From assembly GCA_009843675.1 (NCBI GenBank), contig VYCZ01000156.1:1-5461 (forward strand): a stretch of 5,461 nucleotides of DNA. The letters are read 5' to 3'. Source of the DNA: Gammaproteobacteria bacterium. GTDB lineage: Bacteria > Pseudomonadota > Gammaproteobacteria > Eutrophobiales > Eutrophobiaceae. The notes beneath the pieces are model-generated. The model had not been told where the DNA came from and did not search any database. It saw only the letters and a program-made list of their open reading frames with translations. A program made the position numbers and the translations under genes. Every line of letters starts with the position of its first letter. Within the stretch, counting starts at the first letter, position 1. Shown here in pieces: positions 1-5,461 of the stretch.

Positions 1-1446
1 ATCCTGGACGTGCTGCGCCACTACACGCCGGTTTCCAGCTATTACAAACTGATCAAGAAAATAGAAGATGACCCGACATTCGATAAAAAACGAGCACAGA
101 AGAAACTACGTCGTTATGTCGAAGGCCACGAACACGCTATCCGCTTGAAGGCGGAAATTATGGTAGATCATTTTCACGAACAGGTGCTTGCCCCCGGCAA
201 GATCGGCGGAAAGGCGCGGGCCATGCTGGTGACGGGCAGTATTGACCGCACAATAAAATATTTCCATGCCGTTTCCGGCTACCTGACTGAGCGCAAAAGC
301 CGGTACCGGGCGATCGTTGCCTTTTCCGGCGAACATGAGTATGGGGGCGCAAAAGTCAGCGAGGCATCCCTGAATGGATTCTCATCCACCAAGATAGTTG
401 ACAGGATACAGGAAGACCCTTACCGAATCCTGATCTGCGCAGACAAGTTCCAGACCGGATACGACGAGCCTCTGTTGCATACCATGTACGTGGACAAAGT
501 TCTCTCGGGCATCAAGGCAGTGCAAACCTTATCGCGGCTGAATCGTGCCCATCCACAAAAGTACGATGTCTTTGTTCTGGATTTCATGAATGACACGAAC
601 ACTATAAAAGAAGCGTTTGCCGACTACTATCGAACCACCATCCTCGCGGATGAAACCGACCCCAATAAGCTGCACGATCTCAAAGGTGAGCTTGATGCCT
701 GCGAGGTATATACCGACGGACAGATTGAGGATTTAGTGACGCTATTCCTGAACAATGCGGCGCGTGACAAGCTCGACCCGATACTGGATATCTGTGTCGC
801 CAATTACAAGGCAGATCTCGATGAGGATGGGCAGGTGGAATTTAAAGGCAAGGCCAAGGCATTCCTGCGTACTTATGGTTTTCTCTCTCAAATTCTGTCA
901 TACAAGCATCTGGAATGGGAAAAACTCTCTATATTTCTTACCTTCCTGGTTCCCAAATTGCCGGCCCCTGACGAAAAGGATCTTTCTAAAGGCATCCTTG
1001 AAGCAATCGATATGGACAGTTACCTGGTCGAAAAACAGGCAACAGTGAAGCTTCAACTACCGGATGAGGACGCTGAATTCGAGCCGCCGCCCACAGGCGT
1101 AGGCGGCAGGTCGGAACCTGAACTCGATCACCTGTCAAACATTATCAGGAATTTTAACGAACTGTTTGGCGGTATAGAGTGGAGTGATAAAGACCGCGTG
1201 CGTAAGTTGATAACGGAAGAAATACCGACCAGAGTTGCGGCTGACACTTCTTACCAGAATGCCAGGGAAAATTCCGACAGGCAAAATGCACGCATTGAAT
1301 GCGACAACGCCCTTTCCCGAGAAATAACCGGTTTACTTGAGGTCGATACGGAGTTCTTCAAGGAGTTCATGGATAACGATTCGTTCCGGCGCTGGTTGCA
1401 ACAGACCGTTTTTAACCTGACTTATATCGAGGACGAAGCAGCGTAA
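1..1446 (+). CDS. hsdR: Type I restriction endonuclease motor subunit HsdR, C-terminal part (5' end outside window)
   Basis: This is the C-terminal half of the R subunit of a type I restriction-modification complex, the ATP-driven translocase and nuclease that works with HsdM and HsdS. The frame is open from base 1 (Ile-Leu-Asp-Val-Leu) through the GTG at 10, so the true start lies upstream. The opening residues match the ILDVL-x-x-YT region of HsdR. Fragment residues about 70-95 (KARAMLVTGSIDR) fit the start of the second RecA-like helicase domain. Residues about 147-159 (ADKFQTGYDEPLL) match helicase motif V, and residues about 173-187 (AVQTLSRLNRAHPQK) match motif VI with its arginines. 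The rest is the helical C-terminal region, with an acidic Pro-containing linker near 355-370. The visible 481 residues are roughly half of a typical ~1000-residue HsdR. The nuclease and Walker A motifs would lie upstream, so activity cannot be judged. The stop is TAA at 1444-1446 and no frameshift is seen. The GC content is lower than in the genes that follow. Confidence 0.93.
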   Translation: MLDVLRHYTPVSSYYKLIKKIEDDPTFDKKRAQKKLRRYVEGHEHAIRLKAEIMVDHFHEQVLAPGKIGGKARAMLVTGSIDRTIKYFHAVSGYLTERKSRYRAIVAFSGEHEYGGAKVSEASLNGFSSTKIVDRIQEDPYRILICADKFQTGYDEPLLHTMYVDKVLSGIKAVQTLSRLNRAHPQKYDVFVLDFMNDTNTIKEAFADYYRTTILADETDPNKLHDLKGELDACEVYTDGQIEDLVTLFLNNAARDKLDPILDICVANYKADLDEDGQVEFKGKAKAFLRTYGFLSQILSYKHLEWEKLSIFLTFLVPKLPAPDEKDLSKGILEAIDMDSYLVEKQATVKLQLPDEDAEFEPPPTGVGGRSEPELDHLSNIIRNFNELFGGIEWSDKDRVRKLITEEIPTRVAADTSYQNARENSDRQNARIECDNALSREITGLLEVDTEFFKEFMDNDSFRRWLQQTVFNLTYIEDEAA

Positions 1447-1503
1447 CCATACTCATATAGGGTTACATCCATGCCGTTGCCTTCGTGATATTATCTGAAT
1501 GTC
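1447..1503 (+). promoter_or_regulatory. Intergenic gap with a possible promoter -10 element for the downstream cassette
   Basis: This 57-base gap separates hsdR from the metabolic cassette and is the natural place for the cassette's promoter. TATTAT at 1489-1494 matches five of six bases of the sigma-70 -10 consensus. No good -35 box sits 16-18 bases upstream; the nearest candidate, TTACAT at 1463-1468, is weak and 20 bases away. If the -10 box is real, transcription would start at about 1501-1504, at the start codon itself. I see no hairpin followed by a T-run that would terminate hsdR transcription, so read-through from hsdR is also possible. This is a weak call from short motifs only. Confidence 0.25.
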
Positions 1504-2541
1504 ATGAATCAGGCGGTATTGGAAAACAAGCTCCTGCAGTTGGCCACGGGCCACCAACTGGCGGCCGCCCTGTACTTCGTCACAGTCAATAAAATTCCCG
1601 ATTGCCTGAAAGACGGCCCTCGAACGGCAGAGGACATAGCGGCTGCAGCCGGATTGCCGGCCGGGTCCGTTTACCGCCTGCTGCGGGCGATGACCACATC
1701 CGGGATATTCCGCCTGCAGGACGGCAGGTTCTCATTGACCGAAATAAGCGATCTGCTGCGTACGGACCATGCCCGGAGCCAGCGTTCCAAGATCCTGCTC
1801 GCCGCAAGCGACCTGGATGTATGGTCCAGGTTGGGCGAAGCCGTGGAACTGGAGGACGCCATACCGGACGTGAAAAAGGACTGGTATCTCGAATGGGGCA
1901 AGGACGAGGACCCCATCATGATTTTCGACAAGGCCATGCGCTCCTATTATTTTGATGCGCCGGCGCCTCTCCTGGGGGTTTATGATTTCAACAGCATCAA
2001 CACCCTGGTAGATATCGCGGGCGGCGACGGCGGTCACCTGATTGAAATACTGAAGGCACACCCGGACATGAAAGGTATTCTCTTCGAGCAGCCTGAAACA
2101 GCGCGGCGCGCGGAAGGCTATATCAGTGAAGCAGGATTATCGGGAAGATGTGTGTGTGTCGCGGGAGACTTCTTCAGACCGGAATCCATACCTGATGACG
2201 GTGACGCCTACATGATGCGAAACATCATGCATTGCTGGGCCGATGAGCCTTGCAGGCAAATACTGACAAACATCGCCGCGCGCATGCCCGATACCGCGCG
2301 TATCCTTGTCATGGAGCAGAAACTTCCCTCAAGTGATGAACAACTGAATGACTGCGTGGAGCACTGGGGCGTCACGCCGGCATGGTGGGACATGTTGATG
2401 TTGTTATGGTTCGGGGGAGCGGAACGCACCGTTAAGGAATTCAATACCCTGTACGAGTCTGCCGGCTTGAAGCTGACCAATGTTCTGGAGGGCGGGCTGG
2501 GTACTGTTGTTTATGAAGGTGTCAAGGAAAGCGGTATATGA
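1504..2541 (+). CDS. SAM-dependent O-methyltransferase-like protein (acetylserotonin/caffeate OMT-like, Methyltransf_2 family)
   Basis: This predicted cytoplasmic 345-residue enzyme would move a methyl group from S-adenosylmethionine to a small-molecule acceptor, most often a hydroxyl group in this family. Residues about 8-88 form the N-terminal winged-helix dimerisation domain (TAEDIAAAAGLPAGSVYRLLRA region). The Rossmann-like catalytic domain follows. Motif I is DIAGGDGG at 170-177; the acidic residue expected to hold the SAM ribose is Glu195 in FEQP; GDFF is at 221-224. His243 in IMHCWADE aligns with the family's catalytic base region (usually LHDW-x-DE). GGAERTVKEF at 304-313 and the AGL segment at 320-322 match the family's C-terminal pattern. 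The length is typical. The ATG at 1504 is chosen because an in-frame stop lies at 1486-1488 and there is no earlier ATG. No Shine-Dalgarno sequence precedes it. Its stop overlaps the next start, which suggests co-translation with the oxygenase-like gene. The acceptor is unknown, and N- or C-methylation is not excluded. Confidence 0.88.
   Translation: MNQAVLENKLLQLATGHQLAAALYFVTVNKIPDCLKDGPRTAEDIAAAAGLPAGSVYRLLRAMTTSGIFRLQDGRFSLTEISDLLRTDHARSQRSKILLAASDLDVWSRLGEAVELEDAIPDVKKDWYLEWGKDEDPIMIFDKAMRSYYFDAPAPLLGVYDFNSINTLVDIAGGDGGHLIEILKAHPDMKGILFEQPETARRAEGYISEAGLSGRCVCVAGDFFRPESIPDDGDAYMMRNIMHCWADEPCRQILTNIAARMPDTARILVMEQKLPSSDEQLNDCVEHWGVTPAWWDMLMLLWFGGAERTVKEFNTLYESAGLKLTNVLEGGLGTVVYEGVKESGI
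2524..2529 (+). promoter_or_regulatory. Ribosome binding site for the Rieske-like gene
   Basis: AAGGAA lies 8 bases before the ATG at 2538, inside the end of the methyltransferase gene. With the ATGA overlap at 2538-2541 it supports this start and coupled translation of the two genes. Confidence 0.6.
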
Positions 2542-3641
2542 ATACTGATATCGTTACGTTGATGGGTGAGCGGCAGACCGGATACAGCCTGCCGGGGCCT
2601 TTCTATTCCGACGCGGGCATCTACCGGCTTGACACGGACCGTGTCTTCGGCAAACTCTGGATGCTGGTCGGCCATGTTTCCCAAATCCCTGAACCGGGCG
2701 ATTGTTTCCTCGCTGAAATCGCCGGAGAATCGATATGGGTCGTGCGCCGGGACAATGACGAAATCGGCGCTTTTTACGACGTGCGTTCCCACGCCTGTCA
2801 TGTGCTGGTATTCGAAGGGTTGATATTCATCTGTCTCGCCGGGGATTCTCCGCCTGATGTCGGTCCCACGCTCCAGGAAATGGCGCCTTTCGTGAAACCG
2901 CAAAATCTGGCCGGCGCCAGGGTCATTCACGAAACCGTCCTGGCTACCGATGCAAACTGGAAACTGGTTGTCGAGAATTTCTGGGAATGTAATCACTGTG
3001 AACCCTCGCATCCTGAGTTCATGACGGTCCATGACAGAAACTGGATGCTGGCGATGGGCGCGGGCCTTGGCGCGTGTGTCTCCGAACAGGCTGCAATGGA
3101 CTATCAGGGAAAATTCGAAGCATTTGAAGAACGCGCGCAGCAGCTTGGTCATCCTTTCGGTTCAGCCTCGAAGCTGGGTCTGGCGTCCACGGAGTTCTGG
3201 CAGGTCCTGCGATCTCCGCTGGCGGAAGGCTGTTACTCGGAGACGCGGGACGGCAAAAAAGTGGGACCGCTGATGGGAGACCTCAATGACTTTGACGGCG
3301 GGATGACCCACATCAGCTTCAACCCGCTGGCTTCACTCTGGTTGTGTAATGACCATGCAGTCACGTTCAACTTTCGACCGATGGGGCCCATGAGTACGGA
3401 TGTGCACATGATGTGGCTGGTGGACGGGGACGCGGAACCGGACAAGGATTACACCGTGGAGGACGTAGCGTGGATGTGGACGGCGACCGGGCTCCAGGAC
3501 AAGACGATCACCGAAAATAACCAGTCCGGCGTAAACTCGAGTCGCTACCAGCCTGGACCGTACTCACTGATGGAGCGGCAACTCGAAGACTTTGTGCAAT
3601 GGTATTTCGCACGGCTGCGAGAGACCGGCAACGGCTCCTGA
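2538..3641 (+). CDS. Rieske-oxygenase-like alpha subunit lacking the [2Fe-2S] cluster-binding segment
   Basis: This 367-residue protein is related to ring-hydroxylating/demethylating oxygenase alpha subunits (COG4638 type). The N-terminal part (about 20-82: LPGPFYSD, GHVSQIPEPGD, WVVRRDNDEIGAFYDV) matches the first strands of the Rieske domain. At residue 83 the expected CxH pair, the ~17-residue spacer and the CxxH pair are absent. The chain goes through RSHACH straight to the following strand (VFEGLIFICLA, 91-101). The catalytic domain is complete in outline: NWKLVVENFWECNHC at 140-154 with His153, then His158, and Asp321 in GLQDKTITENNQ, which together are the predicted 2-His-1-carboxylate Fe(II) site. 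Glu150 sits where family members have the acidic residue linking neighbouring subunits. The C-terminal pattern GVNSS-x-YQPGPYS, E-x-x-LEDFVQWY is typical. Family members are usually about 420-450 residues, so roughly 60 are missing. No stop or frameshift is present. It overlaps the methyltransferase gene by four bases. The reaction cannot be assigned, and a decayed or misassembled gene remains possible. Confidence 0.88.
   Translation: MNTDIVTLMGERQTGYSLPGPFYSDAGIYRLDTDRVFGKLWMLVGHVSQIPEPGDCFLAEIAGESIWVVRRDNDEIGAFYDVRSHACHVLVFEGLIFICLAGDSPPDVGPTLQEMAPFVKPQNLAGARVIHETVLATDANWKLVVENFWECNHCEPSHPEFMTVHDRNWMLAMGAGLGACVSEQAAMDYQGKFEAFEERAQQLGHPFGSASKLGLASTEFWQVLRSPLAEGCYSETRDGKKVGPLMGDLNDFDGGMTHISFNPLASLWLCNDHAVTFNFRPMGPMSTDVHMMWLVDGDAEPDKDYTVEDVAWMWTATGLQDKTITENNQSGVNSSRYQPGPYSLMERQLEDFVQWYFARLRETGNGS
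2781..2813 (+). other. Junction where the Rieske cluster-binding subdomain is missing
   Basis: These codons encode V82-R83-S84-H85-A86-C87-H88 up to F92. In ordinary family members a CxH motif follows FY-[DN]-V, and about 60 further residues, including CPYHxW, come before the strand that ends in GLIF. Here R83-S-H85 keeps the His of the first pair, but Arg (CGT) stands where Cys (TGT or TGC) is expected. C87-H88 could be a remnant of either pair or unrelated. The reading frame is preserved. That this is a deletion is an inference from family knowledge, not from an aligned relative. Confidence 0.6.
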
Positions 3642-3664
3642 ACAATTTGAACAGCGATACGCAA

Positions 3665-3671
3665 GGGGAGG
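3665..3671 (+). promoter_or_regulatory. Strong ribosome binding site setting the start of the DapB-like gene
   Basis: GGGGAGG lies 8 bases before the ATG at 3680. It decides in favour of this start over the in-frame ATG at 3599, which lies inside the oxygenase-like gene and would add 27 residues before the family's usual N-terminus. Confidence 0.7.
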
Positions 3672-3679
3672 CACTGAAG

Positions 3680-4705
3680 ATGGCCAGGATCAAGGCAGTG
3701 TTATTCGGCACCGGCAACATGGGCAGGTTGATAGCCGGCAACCTGGTTGAGAAAGGCGTGGAGATCACCGGCGCCGTCAGTAAAACACATGTAGGACAGG
3801 ATCTCGGCGAAGTGACCCGGATCGGCCGTCCTGCGGGAGTCACGGTCAGTGAGGACCCGGAAGAAATGCTGGCAGGGAGCGAAGCCGATATTGCCGTGTT
3901 GGCGACCTGCAGTTCGATGGCGGAACTGTATCCTGACGCCAGCCTGTGCCTCAAACGGGGTATTAATGTGGTGACGATAACGGAAGGAGCGTTTTATCCC
4001 TGGGCCTATGATCCGGACATGGCCGCCGATCTGGATAACCTGGCAAAACAGCATGGTGTGACGCTGTCAGCCACCGGGGTGCAGGACATATTCTGGACAA
4101 ATTCCATCGCGTTACTGACCGGTGTCTGCCACCGCATAGACAGTGTCGAGTTCGAAGGCACAGCCGATTTCGGGACTCTCGGGCCTGCCGTATTGAACAA
4201 CCTGCCGCTGGGACTGACGCCGGATCAGTTTCTGGAAATGGCGCCTCCGCCGGACGCAAAGCCGCCGGCTTCGATCGTGGGAATGGGCTTCGAGGCATTG
4301 ATCGACAAATTGCGCATGACCATCAACAAGGTCGATGGCGGGATAGAGCTTGTGCTGGCGGGTGCCGACGTCGAGTGTATCGGCCTGAACAAGGTAATCA
4401 GGGCGGGTCAGATAAGCGGTCTGCGCGAAATCATGACGATCGAAACCAACGAAGGTCCCGTATTCCGTGCGAGGTTTGCCGCGAAAATATTTGAGCCGGA
4501 CGACCGGGAAAATTATGTGTGGAATATCAGGGGGGTTCCGGATATCCACCTGCAGCAGAATGATGTGCCCAGCGTGGAAATAACCTGCGCATCTATCGTT
4601 AACCGGATCCCGGATGTCCTGAATGCCGAACCGGGATTCATTACCGCAGAGAAGCTTGGCACTCCCTGTTACCGGACGTCATCACTGGAGAATTATGTTG
4701 ATTAA
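3680..4705 (+). CDS. DapB/amine-dehydrogenase-like NAD(P)-dependent oxidoreductase
   Basis: This predicted soluble 341-residue enzyme resembles the dihydrodipicolinate-reductase-like group that includes 2,4-diaminopentanoate dehydrogenase and native amine dehydrogenases. The nucleotide-binding Rossmann fold is at the very N-terminus, with GTGNMG at 10-15 after a beta strand (IKAVLF). ATCSSMAELYP at 76-85 and GINVVTITEGAF at 94-105 fit the second half of that fold. ATGVQDIFWTN at 131-141 and LTGVCHRIDSVEF at 146-158 fit the TGV-x-x-x-F and TGVC patterns around the active site of this group. Glu102 lies where amine dehydrogenases carry an important acidic residue, but I am not certain of that alignment. 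Members oxidise amines to carbonyls or reduce imines; here the substrate is unknown. True DapB is shorter (about 270 residues), so a role in lysine synthesis is unlikely. The gene follows the oxygenase-like gene by 38 bases and overlaps the next gene by 11 bases, as expected within an operon. NADH versus NADPH preference cannot be told. Confidence 0.82.
   Translation: MARIKAVLFGTGNMGRLIAGNLVEKGVEITGAVSKTHVGQDLGEVTRIGRPAGVTVSEDPEEMLAGSEADIAVLATCSSMAELYPDASLCLKRGINVVTITEGAFYPWAYDPDMAADLDNLAKQHGVTLSATGVQDIFWTNSIALLTGVCHRIDSVEFEGTADFGTLGPAVLNNLPLGLTPDQFLEMAPPPDAKPPASIVGMGFEALIDKLRMTINKVDGGIELVLAGADVECIGLNKVIRAGQISGLREIMTIETNEGPVFRARFAAKIFEPDDRENYVWNIRGVPDIHLQQNDVPSVEITCASIVNRIPDVLNAEPGFITAEKLGTPCYRTSSLENYVD
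4687..4690 (+). promoter_or_regulatory. Ribosome binding site for the MetE-like gene
   Basis: GGAG lies four bases before the ATG at 4695, within the last codons of the DapB-like gene. The spacing is shorter than ideal, which suits coupled translation across the 11-base overlap. Confidence 0.4.
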
Positions 4706-5461
4706 CCCACCTTTTCGCGCCGAGCACGTCGGCAGTCTCCTGAGACCGAAAGTCCTGCTCGAGGCCCGTGAGCGGCTGGAGGGAGACGTTTACAGCGAGC
4801 ACAAGGGAAGTATTGCCAGGCACGAACTCCGCAGCCTTGAGGATGAATGTATCACCGGGGCAATCAAAATGCAGGAAGACGTCGGGCTGCAGGGCATCAC
4901 GGATGGGGAGTTTCGCCGCCGCTCCTGGTTCCAGGACTTCATGCTGGAAATGAACGGCGCGTCCATAAAATTCGTCGAAGGGACGTTCGTGGACGGCAAA
5001 GGGCACAAGCTTCCCACGCCGACACCGCATTTCGAGGAGAAACTACGCCCCCGCACGGGAATCACGACAGACGCGTACATGTTTCTGGCAGGCAGGACAG
5101 AGCGTACCGCCAAGGCGACTTTACCCTCGCCGAACATGGCCCACGTATTCGGCGGCAGGGCGGCCATCAGCGCAACCGTTTATCCCGACCTGGGTGAGTT
5201 CTGGCAGGACCTGGCGCTGATATACCGGCAGGAACTGGCCCATCTTGCAGAGCTCGGGTGCCGTTACGTACAGATCGACGATTGCGCGTTCACGATGCTC
5301 CTGGATGATAATGTACGGGGACGACTCCAGGAACGGGGCGACGATCCGGAGCAATTGCTGGATACCTATATCCAGGCCATCAATCTCGCCATCCAGGAGC
5401 GTCCGGAGGGAGTGGTAATCGCAACACACCTGTGCCGCGGCAACAACCGGGGGCACTGGCT
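4695..5461 (+). CDS. Cobalamin-independent methionine synthase II-like (MetE C-terminal-like) methyltransferase, 3' end outside window
   Basis: The frame is open from the ATG at 4695 to the window end, giving 255 residues without a stop. It matches the single-domain MetE-like family (COG0620). FRAEHVGSLLRP at 7-18 is that family's N-terminal signature. GLQGITDGEFRRRSWFQDF at 64-82 matches its GL-x-x-x-TDGE region. YVQIDD at 191-196 corresponds to the strand carrying substrate-binding acids in MetE (QIDEP). HLCRGN at 245-250 supplies the His-x-Cys zinc ligands (His245, Cys247); the remaining ligands would lie downstream. Such proteins activate a thiol on zinc and transfer methyl or alkyl groups. 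Relatives include the catalytic half of methionine synthase and epoxyalkane:coenzyme M transferase. Members are usually about 370 residues, so roughly two thirds is visible. It lacks the N-terminal half of full MetE, and with this operon context I think a specialised methyl or C1 transfer is likelier than housekeeping methionine synthesis. The exact reaction is unknown. Confidence 0.88.
   Translation, partial: MLINPPFRAEHVGSLLRPKVLLEARERLEGDVYSEHKGSIARHELRSLEDECITGAIKMQEDVGLQGITDGEFRRRSWFQDFMLEMNGASIKFVEGTFVDGKGHKLPTPTPHFEEKLRPRTGITTDAYMFLAGRTERTAKATLPSPNMAHVFGGRAAISATVYPDLGEFWQDLALIYRQELAHLAELGCRYVQIDDCAFTMLLDDNVRGRLQERGDDPEQLLDTYIQAINLAIQERPEGVVIATHLCRGNNRGHW

Noticed and set aside
1083..1107. 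GC-rich inverted repeat (GCCGCC ... GGCGGC, 13-base loop) as a terminator
   Set aside because: It lies inside the hsdR coding sequence at a Pro/Gly-rich linker and has no following T-run, so codon composition explains it.
2783..2794. Small inverted repeat GCGT-TCCC-ACGC at the Rieske junction as a cause of the deletion
   Set aside because: A four-base stem is expected by chance in GC-rich coding DNA. Without the ancestral sequence it cannot be tied to the breakpoint.
2511..3152. 213-codon open frame on the - strand
   Set aside because: It lies opposite the oxygenase-like gene, which has clear family motifs. The reverse translation shows no recognisable domain and is a shadow frame.
3599..3679. 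In-frame upstream ATG at 3599 as start of the DapB-like gene
   Set aside because: It lies 43 bases inside the oxygenase-like gene and has no ribosome binding site. The added 27 residues precede the normal Rossmann N-terminus, and the ATG at 3680 has a strong SD.
3642..3679. Promoter or terminator in the 38-base gap before the DapB-like gene
   Set aside because: No hairpin, T-run or paired -35/-10 boxes are visible. It holds only the ribosome binding site.
4641..5456. Several open frames on the - strand and the +2 frame opposite or inside the MetE-like gene
   Set aside because: The MetE-like frame from 4695 carries continuous family motifs to the window end. The others have no recognisable content.

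Overview
The window looks like bacterial chromosomal DNA, probably from a proteobacterium. I infer this from the gene families, the dense one-strand packing and a moderate GC content; nothing in the window fixes the taxon. All five protein genes are on the + strand. Both ends of the window cut through a gene. I found no rRNA, tRNA, CRISPR array, insertion sequence or integrase, and no non-coding stretch longer than about 60 bases.

Layout. Positions 1-1446 hold the C-terminal half of a type I restriction endonuclease motor subunit (HsdR). After a 57-base gap comes a tightly packed same-strand cassette: an S-adenosylmethionine-dependent O-methyltransferase-like gene (1504-2541), a Rieske-oxygenase-like alpha subunit (2538-3641, ATGA overlap), a DapB/amine-dehydrogenase-like NAD(P) oxidoreductase (3680-4705, 38-base gap) and a MetE-like zinc methyltransferase (4695 to beyond the window end, 11-base overlap). 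The overlaps and short gaps suggest one operon with translational coupling.

The most notable point is the second cassette gene. Its catalytic iron domain looks intact (His153, His158, Asp321 and the neighbouring acidic residue Glu150), but the segment that should hold the Rieske [2Fe-2S] cluster is missing in frame. The chain runs from the strand before the first CxH pair straight into the strand after the second CxxH pair, so the protein is about 60 residues short. Either this is an oxygenase that has dispensed with its own electron-entry cluster, or it is a decayed gene or an assembly artefact.

How the genes may work together (inference). One enzyme adds a methyl group from SAM, one belongs to a family that removes or transfers methyl groups through zinc-activated thiols, one is a redox enzyme of the imine/amine type and one is a non-haem iron protein. 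This fits a small-molecule tailoring or catabolic pathway for a methylated compound. The substrate cannot be read from the sequence. The restriction gene upstream appears functionally unrelated and has visibly lower GC content.
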